The notes under the pieces were generated by a model. That model made no database searches, was not told the DNA's origin, and was given only the letters and a program-made list of their open reading frames with translations. 64,000 nucleotides of DNA, from contig NZ_CP037934.1 of NCBI RefSeq assembly GCF_004353225.1, positions 2,852,001-2,916,000 of the forward strand. Reading direction: 5' to 3'. The position numbers were made by a program, and so were the translations under genes. Origin of the DNA: Marinobacter sp. JH2 (GTDB lineage Bacteria > Pseudomonadota > Gammaproteobacteria > Pseudomonadales > Oleiphilaceae). Positions 56,813 to 64,000 of this stretch are shown here, in pieces (positions within the stretch are counted from its first letter, which is position 1; every line of letters starts with the position of its first letter).

Positions 56813-57448
56813 ATGGATATCGGCGATATGCGTCGGGAATTTGAAAGTGAGGGTCTTGACCGCGAACATGTGCATGACGACCCGGTGATTCAATTCCAGA
56901 ATTGGTTCGAAGACAGCCGTAAGGCTGATATTCTGGAACCTAATGCTATGTCTCTGGCTACCAGCGGCGCAGACCAGATGCCCGATATCCGGACCGTGCT
57001 GCTAAAGTATTTCGACGACCGCGGTTTTGTTTTTTACACCAATTACAGCAGTCGAAAGGCTCGCGAACTTGATCAGAATCCGCGCGCCGCGCTGCTCTTT
57101 CCATGGATCGGTCTGAATCGTCAGGTTCGGATTCAAGGCACGGTGGAGAAAGTCAGTAAAGCGGAATCATTGAGGTATTTCACCTCAAGACCCCGGGGCA
57201 GCCAGATCGGCGCTTGGGTTTCCGAACAAAGCAAAGCGATTACATCACGGGGTTTGCTCGAGCAAAAAGTTGCGGAAATGAAACGCAAATTCAGCTCTGG
57301 AGAAATTCCTCTTCCTGATTTCTGGGGTGGATACCGAGTGGTTCCGGAGCGAATCGAATTCTGGCAAGGACGACCCAGCCGGCTTCACGACCGATTTGAA
57401 TACGTGAGAGAAGCGGATGCCTGGACAATCCAACGACTACAACCCTGA
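56813..57448 (+). CDS. pdxH: Pyridoxamine 5'-phosphate oxidase PdxH
   Basis: 211 residues. It oxidises pyridoxine or pyridoxamine phosphate to pyridoxal phosphate using FMN. Visible blocks are PNAMSLATSGADQMPDIRTVLLK in parts, FYTNYSSRKARELDQNPRAA, and the C-terminal FWQGRPSRLHDR. The ending in RLQP is the normal family terminus. GGAG precedes the ATG. Its 3' end overlaps the next gene by 32 bases. Confidence 0.96.
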   Translation: MDIGDMRREFESEGLDREHVHDDPVIQFQNWFEDSRKADILEPNAMSLATSGADQMPDIRTVLLKYFDDRGFVFYTNYSSRKARELDQNPRAALLFPWIGLNRQVRIQGTVEKVSKAESLRYFTSRPRGSQIGAWVSEQSKAITSRGLLEQKVAEMKRKFSSGEIPLPDFWGGYRVVPERIEFWQGRPSRLHDRFEYVREADAWTIQRLQP

Positions 57449-58178
57449 CACCCCTAAAATCTGGCTGTGCCACCAAATCTCACGTGTACCGGATTTTTTG
57501 CCGGAATGGCTAACGACGTTTGAGCGCGACACGCTTGCAAAACTGGAGGGCCCGCGCCACGGCGAATACCTGTCCAGCCGCTGGCTGATTCGCCAAGGTT
57601 TGAGCCAAGCCAGCAACACACCAGCGGAACAGTGCCATCCTGTTGATGGCCGTCCTATAGCTTCACAGTTTCCGGCCGGGTGGTACCTGTCACTCAGCCA
57701 CAGTCAGGGACTTAATGCCGTTGCGATTGGCCCAAGCCCTTTGGGCATCGATGTTGAGCCCAGCCAGCGCAAGCCTGATTGGCAAGGCGTTGCCAAACGC
57801 TGGTTTTCGCCGGTAGAGCAAGAATGGTTAATGCGCGCAAACGACCCCTACGAGTTCCTCAAGGTCTGGACTCTGAAAGAAGCCTGGCTGAAGGCAACGC
57901 ACCGCGGTATCGCCGGCAACCTACAAACACTGGAAGTCCGAAAAGACTTTGAGCTGTACGGTGACCAACCCGACCGACAATGGCAAAGCTGCGGTTGTTA
58001 CGTAGAGGGCTTTCTCGCCACGCTAGTGTATCAGACCAACGACTCCGGCCAGGAAGCCAATTGGCCCGCTATTACCTTGCTGGAGCCACCCCCGGAGGAT
58101 TACAGCCTCGCGCCGGCCAAATCTCTGGACACCATTTGGGACCCGCTCTACCATCGGACGATTCGAGCCAAACGCTAG
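57417..58178 (+). CDS. 4'-phosphopantetheinyl transferase (Sfp type)
   Basis: 253 residues. The magnesium and CoA site reads PLGIDVEP (GxDxE) near residue 110 and VWTLKEAWLKA (WxxKEA) near 145. YLSLSHSQGLNAVAIG supplies the conserved SHS. It converts apo carrier proteins (fatty acid, polyketide or peptide synthase type) to the holo form. No synthase is nearby, so it probably serves at a distance. The ATG lies inside pdxH with GAGAGAAG ahead. Confidence 0.9.
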   Translation: MPGQSNDYNPDTPKIWLCHQISRVPDFLPEWLTTFERDTLAKLEGPRHGEYLSSRWLIRQGLSQASNTPAEQCHPVDGRPIASQFPAGWYLSLSHSQGLNAVAIGPSPLGIDVEPSQRKPDWQGVAKRWFSPVEQEWLMRANDPYEFLKVWTLKEAWLKATHRGIAGNLQTLEVRKDFELYGDQPDRQWQSCGCYVEGFLATLVYQTNDSGQEANWPAITLLEPPPEDYSLAPAKSLDTIWDPLYHRTIRAKR

Positions 58179-58186
58179 GAACAACT

Positions 58187-58771
58187 ATGCCTGACACTCA
58201 ACAGCGATGCCCATGGTGTGGTACCGATCCGCTCTACGTACATTACCACGATACGGTCTGGGGCAGACCAGAGCATGACGATCAGGCTTTGTTTGAAAAA
58301 TTGTGTCTGGATGGCCAGCAGGCCGGGCTCAGCTGGTTAACCATTTTACGCAAACACGACACCTACCGGGCAGCTTACGCCAACTTTGATCCGCTGAAAA
58401 TCGCCCGGTTCACCGAGCACGATCAAGTCCGATTGCTGAAGGACCCCGGGATTATCCGGAACCGCCTGAAGGTTCAGTCCATTATTCGAAATGCAAAAGC
58501 GTATCTGGCCCTGAAAGAGCAGGGCACCGGGTTTGCGGAGTTTCTGTGGCAGTTCGTCGAACATCGTCCGATACAAAACCACTGGCGGTCGATTGAAGAA
58601 GTCCCTGTCAGCACGCCCGAATCCGAAGCTATGTCCAAAGCCTTGAAGAAGGTCGGTTTCAATTTTGTTGGTCCTACCATTGTCTATGCGTTCATGCAGG
58701 CTTGCGGCATGGTTAATGATCACCTAGTGTCTTGCCACGCCCACATCGAATGCCAACAGCTGGCACAATGA
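58187..58771 (+). CDS. tag: DNA-3-methyladenine glycosylase I (Tag)
   Basis: 194 residues. It excises 3-methyladenine from DNA. The N-terminal RCPWCGTDPLYVHYHDTVWG and the later LFEKLCLDGQQAGLSWLTIL in short blocks, plus MVNDHLVSCH at the C-terminus, give the zinc-binding Cys/His set of Tag. TAGGA eight bases before the ATG fixes the start; it follows the transferase gene by eight bases. Confidence 0.95.
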   Translation: MPDTQQRCPWCGTDPLYVHYHDTVWGRPEHDDQALFEKLCLDGQQAGLSWLTILRKHDTYRAAYANFDPLKIARFTEHDQVRLLKDPGIIRNRLKVQSIIRNAKAYLALKEQGTGFAEFLWQFVEHRPIQNHWRSIEEVPVSTPESEAMSKALKKVGFNFVGPTIVYAFMQACGMVNDHLVSCHAHIECQQLAQ

Positions 58772-58787
58772 TCTTATCAAACCCGAA

Positions 58788-59780
58788 TTAGACGCCGTCA
58801 GAATTGGAACCGAACAGAGCCTGCAATTTTCTTAGCGCTCTTTTTTCGATCTGTCTCACGCGCTCTCGACTGAGGCCAATCTGTTCCGAGATCGTTTGCA
58901 AGGTATCGGGTTCAACCAAGCCAAGTCCATATCGCCGGGTAAGAATATCCCGCTCCCGATCTGACAATTCACTTAGCATGCGTTCAAGACGGACCATCCG
59001 GTCTCGCGCCTGGAACGGTTGATCTGGGCGGGTAAGCACGCCGGCGTCGAGCCTGTCTGCCAGAGTGAATGAGCCGTCTTCGACCAGCGGGACATCGGTA
59101 GATACCTCCCTCGATGCCAAGGCTCTCAACTGACCAACCCTGGAGGGTGTGGCCTCCATTTCATGGGCCAGTTCGGACTGAGTGGGCTCCCGACCAAGAG
59201 ATTGATGCAAACGCATAGAAACCTTCTGCAAACGCCGGATCTCCTCCACCACATTCTCCGGTGTGTGCACCACGCGCATTCCCCGTTGCAGACAACGCTG
59301 GACTTCCTCGCTGATCCACCAGTAAGCGTAGGTCGAGAATCGAAATCCCTTGCTCGGGTCGTACCTCTCAACCGCCTTGATCAGGCCTACGTTGGCATCC
59401 TGGATGAGGTCGGACATCGGAATGCCATAATGGCCGTACCGGCGTGCGATATGCACCGCCAGCCTGAGATTACTTTGTATCAGACGCTCACGACAGGCCA
59501 TGGCGAGACGATAAGCCCGTCGAAAGCGGGGTGAAAAGGCACATAGGTCGCCCAGACCACCAATCGCCTCCCGCAGGGTGGGTGGCGTGTCTTCAGGCAT
59601 TGCCAGTTCAGCATGAATGATCCGTAGCGACCGGATCAGCCGTTTGGCCAGACGCCGTTCGGCAGTTTCACTCAAGAGGTCATAACGAGACGCATCCTTG
59701 AAATACAGCCCTACCAGAGAATCCCTTTCACCATCGTAGGGCGGAGTCGGATGCAACCTTGGCTGGCCCAGTATCCGCAT
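58788..59780 (-). CDS. RpoS-like group 2 sigma-70 factor
   Basis: 330 residues. Region 2 shows NLRLAVHIARRYGHYGIPM and DLIQDANVGLIKAVERYDP with FSTYAYWWISEEVQRCLQRG. Region 3 follows, and region 4.2 ends with TISEQIGLSRERVRQIEKRAL. About 55 extra residues separate region 1.2 (SLVGLYFKDASRYDLLSE) from region 2.1, and region 1.1 is missing, which differs from standard RpoS. It may be a second stationary-phase or stress factor. It lies downstream of the ectoine genes on the same strand. Confidence 0.85.
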   Translation of the reverse strand: MRILGQPRLHPTPPYDGERDSLVGLYFKDASRYDLLSETAERRLAKRLIRSLRIIHAELAMPEDTPPTLREAIGGLGDLCAFSPRFRRAYRLAMACRERLIQSNLRLAVHIARRYGHYGIPMSDLIQDANVGLIKAVERYDPSKGFRFSTYAYWWISEEVQRCLQRGMRVVHTPENVVEEIRRLQKVSMRLHQSLGREPTQSELAHEMEATPSRVGQLRALASREVSTDVPLVEDGSFTLADRLDAGVLTRPDQPFQARDRMVRLERMLSELSDRERDILTRRYGLGLVEPDTLQTISEQIGLSRERVRQIEKRALRKLQALFGSNSDGV

Positions 59781-59972
59781 CGTTCAGTACCGATTTAATA
59801 TTTACTGACAATACGCCGATTGGGATGGCATGGATTTCCACACGAACAGCGGAAAACCGAAATAGGAAGTATGGATGTGGGGAAACGGAAGGGATCGAAC
59901 CGCCCGGCCAATAGGTCTCAGAGAATGTGAGACGGCCGGCCGGGCGCCCGATCGGGAGGCAAGACAACCTCC

Positions 59973-60013
59973 ATTACCCGCAGACGAAGCGACCGTGTTC
60001 GTCTGCGGGTAAT
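59973..60013. terminator. Perfect 16-bp hairpin after the ectoine aspartate kinase gene
   Basis: ATTACCCGCAGACGAA and its exact complement enclose nine bases, directly after the ask stop codon. On the minus strand no T-run follows; on the plus strand TTTC does. It probably ends or stabilises the ectoine transcript, but it could also act as an operator upstream of the sigma-factor gene. Confidence 0.6.
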
Positions 60014-60015
60014 TT

Positions 60016-61470
60016 TCAGGGCGTCTCGGACGCCGCGACGATCGCGTACTCATGGTTGTGGGGCTCAATAAGAGCGCCGTGCAACGCAGCGATCGCAGAA
60101 TCATAGTGGTCTTCATCGATCACGAACTGGATGTCCACCTGACGCATGCACTGGTGAATCGCCAGTACGCTGATACCTTTATCTGCAAGCGACTTTACTG
60201 AACGAGCCAGAATACCTGGCACTTTCATATCACTGCCTATGGCCGAAACCAAAGCAACCTTTCGGGTGCTCAGCTCAGCATTCGGGAAGGCTTCTTCCAT
60301 CGCTTTCACCACACGCTTCACATGCTTAAGCGTTGTATCCACGTAGTGGGTAATGGTGTTGGCGTTGGTGTCTTTAGAGATAAAACGCACCTTGAAACGT
60401 GACAGAATATCCAGCAAAGCTCGATCAGAGCCCGGCTCACCTTGCATGTCCTGATCGAACACTTCGATGGCAAAGACACCCTTGGCACCCGCAATAATTT
60501 CGACTTGCGGCTTTTCACTGACATAGTCGCCGGTGATCAGCGTACCGGTGTGCTCTGGCTCGAACGTGTTCATCACCCGCAGGGGAATCTCGTTTTGGCG
60601 CAATCCCTTACCGGCACGGGGGTGGATAGCTTCCATACCCAGGTTGGCCAGCTGGTCGGCTACGTCGTAGTTGGTGCGACCCAGCGGAACCACCTTGTCT
60701 TCGCCCACGATGTTCGGGTCCGCAGAGCTCAGGTGGTACTCTTTGTGAATAATCGCTTCGCAGACATTGGTCATGACCGCAATACGACTAAACGTCATCT
60801 CGCTGTAACCACGATCGAAGGTACGCATCAGACCTTCTTTACACTGGGCGTAGCCGGTCACGATCGGCAGTTCTCGGCTCAGATCGACATTGTCGAACGC
60901 CTGCTGCAGCTTTTCATCCAACGGTAATAACTCACTGTCACGCCAGCCGGTCAGATCAACAAAGCGAGCGTTGATGCCTTCTTGCTGAAGTTTCAGCGCC
61001 GTATTGAAGGCACTGTGGGCCTCACCAATACCCGCCAGCATTTCCCGTACCGTCAGCAGGTGTTCTTCCAACTGGAATTGGCCATAGGAACACAGGCGCT
61101 GAAGGTCGATCAGGCAACCCCGGACCCCTTCAATGCGGTCGGTAATGAACTGGTCGGCCTGCTGTTTCAGCATCGGGTCGACAAACAGGTCACCGTTGAT
61201 GTCGGTCAGCAGCTTGATCAGGGTGGTCAGGTCATCGCCCCAGGCCCAATCCGATTCTGCATCGGCAAACAGGGCGTAAACGCCCGGCTCACCGGTCTTC
61301 TTATGTTCCAGCAGTTCGTTGGTGACGCCGCCGTAGGCAGAAACCACGAAGATCCGCTGATAGAGGTCCGTCTTATCGCGATTACCAATAATAATATTGT
61401 CGCGCACGGCCTCGTAGTTGCTCATAGAGGTACCGCCGATTTTCTCGACGGTGTGCTGTGCCGTAGTCAT
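60016..61470 (-). CDS. ask: Aspartate kinase of the ectoine type (Ask_Ect)
   Basis: 484 residues. The kinase domain starts with HTVEKIGGTSMSNYEAVRD and carries RIFVVSAYGGVTNELLEHK, features of the ectoine-linked aspartokinases. Two ACT domains close the protein (KVALVSAIGSDMKVPGILA; VLAIHQCMRQVDIQFVI). It makes aspartyl phosphate for aspartate semialdehyde, the ectoine precursor. AGAGG seven bases before ATG 61470 decides the start; the frame stays open for 45 more codons without resemblance. It follows ectB after 49 bases. Confidence 0.94.
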   Translation of the reverse strand: MTTAQHTVEKIGGTSMSNYEAVRDNIIIGNRDKTDLYQRIFVVSAYGGVTNELLEHKKTGEPGVYALFADAESDWAWGDDLTTLIKLLTDINGDLFVDPMLKQQADQFITDRIEGVRGCLIDLQRLCSYGQFQLEEHLLTVREMLAGIGEAHSAFNTALKLQQEGINARFVDLTGWRDSELLPLDEKLQQAFDNVDLSRELPIVTGYAQCKEGLMRTFDRGYSEMTFSRIAVMTNVCEAIIHKEYHLSSADPNIVGEDKVVPLGRTNYDVADQLANLGMEAIHPRAGKGLRQNEIPLRVMNTFEPEHTGTLITGDYVSEKPQVEIIAGAKGVFAIEVFDQDMQGEPGSDRALLDILSRFKVRFISKDTNANTITHYVDTTLKHVKRVVKAMEEAFPNAELSTRKVALVSAIGSDMKVPGILARSVKSLADKGISVLAIHQCMRQVDIQFVIDEDHYDSAIAALHGALIEPHNHEYAIVAASETP

Positions 61471-61519
61471 AAATTTGCCTCTGCTATCTACAGAATAGGA
61501 GTAAATCAGTGCAAGCGCC

Positions 61520-62788
61520 TTAAGACGCCTTGCTGATTTCCTTCTGCATGATTTCATCGACACTTTCGCCCAGCAGCTGGGCACCACGGCGCAGATCGTC
61601 CTCACTGGTGGTCAACGGCATCAGGCATTTGATCACTTCGTCGTTCGGGCCACTGGTTTCGATGATCAGGCCTTTCTCGAACGCCAACTGGGTGATCGGA
61701 CCGGTGACATCGGCATTTGCCGCTTCGATACCGCGCATCAGACCGCGGCCTTTCACCTTGAACTCGCCTGGGTACCGGTCACAAATCGCCTGCAGTTCCT
61801 CGCCCAAGAGTTTGGACTTGGCTTTCACCGAGTCGGCAAAGGCGTCGTCTTTCCAGTATGTATCGATGGCAGCACGGGCGGTGACGAAGGCCATGTTGTT
61901 GCCACGGAACGTGCCGTTGTGCTCACCGGATTCCCAAATATCCAGCTCTGGCTTGAACAGCACTAAGGCCATTGGCAGGCCATAGCCGCTCAGGGACTTG
62001 GACACGGTAACGATGTCCGGCTTGATGCCTGCAAATTCAAAACTGAAGAACTCACCAGTACGGCCGTTGCCTGCTTGGATATCGTCCAGAATCAGCAGGA
62101 TGTCGTGCTTCTCGCACAGCTCTGACAAACCTTTCAACCATTCAGCACGAGCAGCGTTCAAACCACCTTCGCCCTGAACCGCTTCCACGATTACGGCAGC
62201 CGGAGTTTCGATACCGGAGGAGCTGTCTGACAGCACCTTGTCCATGATTGCCAGGGAGTCCACATCTTCACCCAGGTAACCGTCATAGAACATGAAGTCG
62301 ACATTGCCCAGCGGCATGCCTACACCACCACGGTGGTGCTTGTTACCGGTAGCCGCTACAGCGCCGGTCGTTACACCGTGGAAACCATTGGTGAAAGAAA
62401 TGATGTTGGTACGACCTTTCACCTTGCGCGCCAACTTCATCGCGGCTTCGACACAGTTGGTACCGGTCGGGCCTGTAAACTGCATTTTGTAGTTCAAGCC
62501 ACGGGGCTGAAGGATATTCTTCTTGTAGGACTCCATGAAGTCCTGCTTGGCGGTGGTGAACAGGTCCAGTCCTTGGCTCACACCGTCAGCTTCGATGTAC
62601 TCGAGCAGAGCTTTTTTCAGGATGTCGTTGTTGTGGCCATAGTTCAATGAACCAGCACCGGCCAGAAAATCCAGGTACTGCTTGCCATCTTCGGTGTACA
62701 AATGAGCGTTCTTGGCGCGGTTAAAAACCACCGGAAAGGCGCGGGAATAAACACGTACTTCGGATTCTGTAGACTTAAAAATTTCCAT
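61520..62788 (-). CDS. ectB: Diaminobutyrate-2-oxoglutarate transaminase EctB
   Basis: 422-residue class III aminotransferase. [36 protein letters not shown] and the PLP lysine in [19 protein letters not shown] are the EctB hallmarks. It converts aspartate semialdehyde to diaminobutyrate. The ATG at 62788 has AAGAGG ahead. It follows ectA after 175 bases. Confidence 0.96.
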   Translation of the reverse strand: MEIFKSTESEVRVYSRAFPVVFNRAKNAHLYTEDGKQYLDFLAGAGSLNYGHNNDILKKALLEYIEADGVSQGLDLFTTAKQDFMESYKKNILQPRGLNYKMQFTGPTGTNCVEAAMKLARKVKGRTNIISFTNGFHGVTTGAVAATGNKHHRGGVGMPLGNVDFMFYDGYLGEDVDSLAIMDKVLSDSSSGIETPAAVIVEAVQGEGGLNAARAEWLKGLSELCEKHDILLILDDIQAGNGRTGEFFSFEFAGIKPDIVTVSKSLSGYGLPMALVLFKPELDIWESGEHNGTFRGNNMAFVTARAAIDTYWKDDAFADSVKAKSKLLGEELQAICDRYPGEFKVKGRGLMRGIEAANADVTGPITQLAFEKGLIIETSGPNDEVIKCLMPLTTSEDDLRRGAQLLGESVDEIMQKEISKAS

Positions 62789-62963
62789 TGTCTTGCCTCT
62801 TAGCATAGTAGGTTCGAGGTTGTGCGCGGCGGTTTGCTGGTAAAACGTATCGGTCGCAACAAACCTACCGGGCGTTTATTTCAGCCACATAACAGGCCCA
62901 CCTCGGGCGGCCCGGGCTGTATAAAATCGCGGTCAATAATTCACTCGCTGTGAATCAGAGCTC

Positions 62964-63479
62964 TCAGACAGACTTTGTAAAAGGGCCGATGCGCAGCAAG
63001 AATTCGGAATCGTGCTTGCCACCAAAATGGGTACCTTTCTCAAAGTGCTCGTGGTAGGTGAGCTCGGCACCCAGGTCACGTGCGAACGAGCGGAACAAAG
63101 CCCAAGAAGCGTCGTTGTCTTCCGTAATCGTGGTTTCCATGTGGGTAACGCCCTTACAAGCGTCACGACCCACGATTTCTTTCAGCATCCGCTTGGCCAA
63201 GCCCTGTCCACGACCTTTCTCATGCACGGCCACCTGCCAGACAAACACTGTTTCGGGCTGTTGGGGAGGGATGTATCCGGAGATAAAGCCGACCAAATCG
63301 CCGTCTTTCTCCGCAGCCACGCCAGTTTCGGCAAAGTGGCTACACTGCAGGAGGTTGCAGTAAATCGAGTTGGGGTCTAGCGGAGGGCATTCCGCCACCA
63401 ACTGGTGGAGCCTGAAGCCATCATCCTTGCTAGGTGTACGCAGGGTAATGGCGGTGGTATTCGATCCTTCTGAGGTCAT
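62964..63479 (-). CDS. ectA: Diaminobutyrate acetyltransferase EctA
   Basis: About 171 residues of the GNAT fold. DPNSIYCNLLQCSHFAETG, VFVWQVAVHEKGRGQGLAKR and METTITEDNDASWALFRSFA are the EctA blocks. It acetylates diaminobutyrate, giving the direct precursor of ectoine. The ATG used lies five codons after an in-frame GTG; neither has a good ribosome site. A strong sigma-70-type promoter lies 34-61 bases upstream. Confidence 0.95.
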   Translation of the reverse strand: MTSEGSNTTAITLRTPSKDDGFRLHQLVAECPPLDPNSIYCNLLQCSHFAETGVAAEKDGDLVGFISGYIPPQQPETVFVWQVAVHEKGRGQGLAKRMLKEIVGRDACKGVTHMETTITEDNDASWALFRSFARDLGAELTYHEHFEKGTHFGGKHDSEFLLRIGPFTKSV

Positions 63480-63512
63480 GTTTTGTCGTTTCACGTCAAA
63501 ATTTAGGCATAA

Positions 63513-63540
63513 ATTATATAGAGCACGAAATATATTTCAA
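63513..63540 (-). promoter_or_regulatory. Sigma-70-type promoter of ectA
   Basis: On the minus strand TTGAAA (63535-63540) and TATAAT (63513-63518) are 16 bases apart in an AT-rich stretch. The -10 is perfect and the -35 differs by one base. Osmotic control, if any, is not visible; no EctR gene is nearby. Confidence 0.75.
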
Positions 63541-64000
63541 GCAAAAGACCTATTTCGATCAGAGATCGCCCCCCGAAGCCTTGGATTAATTCTCGCCATG
63601 TATACGCTTAAAAGGACCAAAAATCATCCACAAAAAGCGCCACAGCCCCTGCGACACGGGCATTTAAGCGCACTTCAACCCACTTACCCTAAACGTAGCC
63701 CAGGCACCTAAAACTCGCTAATTTAAAATAACGGGCAGCAAAACCTTTAGGGCTCCAAGTATTGGCGCATTCGCTGAATTCATTCCTTTACATTGGCCTG
63801 CTGGTTTAAAGAGGGGGAAGGCATCAGTCGGGAGTAGGGGGTCAAAACGAAAATCGTGGATTTTCTGATAGTTTTGACCCCCTACTCCCGACTGATGCCG
63901 CCAGACTTTTGTATTGGCTTCAAGACGGCCTTAACAAAACCTACTTAGGTCTTTTAGGTCCTTTGGTTTGGGGATGCGAAAGTGTCGTTATACTCACCGT
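63541..64000. other. Non-coding right end of the window
   Basis: About 460 bases without a supported gene on either strand. Apart from the hairpin element at 63820-63899 nothing was recognised; a short run with AGGTC repeats (TTAGGTCTTTTAGGTCCTTT) lies near 63943-63965. Confidence 0.6.
63820..63899. repeat. REP/MITE-like element with perfect 29-bp inverted repeats
   Basis: The 29-base left arm (63820-63848, starting GGCATCAGTCGGGAGTAG) is exactly complementary to the right arm (63871-63899). The 22-base centre holds a second small stem, GAAAATC / GATTTTC. GTAG followed by GGGGTCAAAAC resembles REP sequences that are moved by RAYT (TnpA-REP) transposases. No transposase is in the window. Confidence 0.85.

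Noticed and set aside
59781..59972. Possible tRNA or small RNA in the GC-rich gap before the sigma-factor gene
   Set aside because: No cloverleaf, T-loop consensus or acceptor stem could be built; only short GC-rich dyads (for example GTCTCA/TGAGAC) are present.
61471..61605. N-terminal extension of the ectoine aspartate kinase as a remnant of ectC
   Set aside because: The added residues show no ectoine synthase motif and overlap the end of ectB; the ribosome site supports ATG 61470.

Overview
The window reads as a chromosomal segment of a marine gammaproteobacterium, most probably Marinobacter or a close relative. The evidence is a bifunctional wax ester synthase/DGAT that closely resembles, from memory, the Marinobacter enzymes, ectoine genes ectA/ectB with an ectoine-type aspartate kinase, and a run of typical gammaproteobacterial housekeeping genes. 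No rRNA, tRNA, CRISPR array, prophage or intact insertion sequence was seen.

Layout. 1-9.4 kb is a vitamin B12 island. A cobalamin riboswitch heads btuB-btuF-btuC-btuD and the start of cobB on the minus strand, preceded by cobD-cbiB. cobT-cobC run on the plus strand and meet cobU tail to tail. 9.4-12.7 kb holds a cNMP/CBS/DUF294 protein overlapping a DnaQ-like exonuclease gene, then a TetR regulator. 12.8-28.4 kb carries transporters (SNF, EamA, MATE, AGCS, MetNIQ, TauE), an Aer-like chemoreceptor, a diguanylate cyclase, a CBS protein, a 1-Cys peroxiredoxin, an amidase and one unrecognised gene. 28.5-30.9 kb is an exbB-exbD-exbD2-tonB operon behind a Fur-box-like site. 31-32.4 kb has a lone T6SS hcp behind a sigma-54-type promoter and a SprT-like metalloprotease.

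32.4-44.7 kb is a complete nitrate/nitrite assimilation locus: nasA on the minus strand, nrtABC, then nasR on the minus strand, then a nasC-like flavoprotein with nirB and nirD. All three outward transcription units have a GG-N10-GC sigma-54-type promoter. The nrtA and nirB leaders can form an intrinsic terminator that competes with a hexaloop hairpin of the kind ANTAR proteins bind. nasR, a NIT-ANTAR antiterminator gene, lies between them. This suggests two-layer control: nitrogen limitation through sigma-54/NtrC, and nitrate/nitrite through NasR antitermination.

44.8-48.2 kb is a lipid module (LplT-like MFS/acyltransferase fusion and wax ester synthase). 48.2-59.8 kb is mixed housekeeping: TM2 protein, YafJ-like amidotransferase, diguanylate cyclase, SDR, NfeD/SPFH pair, YfbR, a DUF748 giant, PdxH, a phosphopantetheinyl transferase, Tag glycosylase and an RpoS-like sigma factor. 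60-63.5 kb holds ectA-ectB-ask with no ectC. The right end is non-coding and carries a perfect 29-bp inverted repeat of REP/MITE type.

The observations most worth following are the two-hairpin RNA switch in the nirB leader, the sigma-54 promoter set, the ExbD paralogue whose transmembrane Asp is Asn, the missing ectC, and the repeat elements at 44.2 and 63.8 kb.
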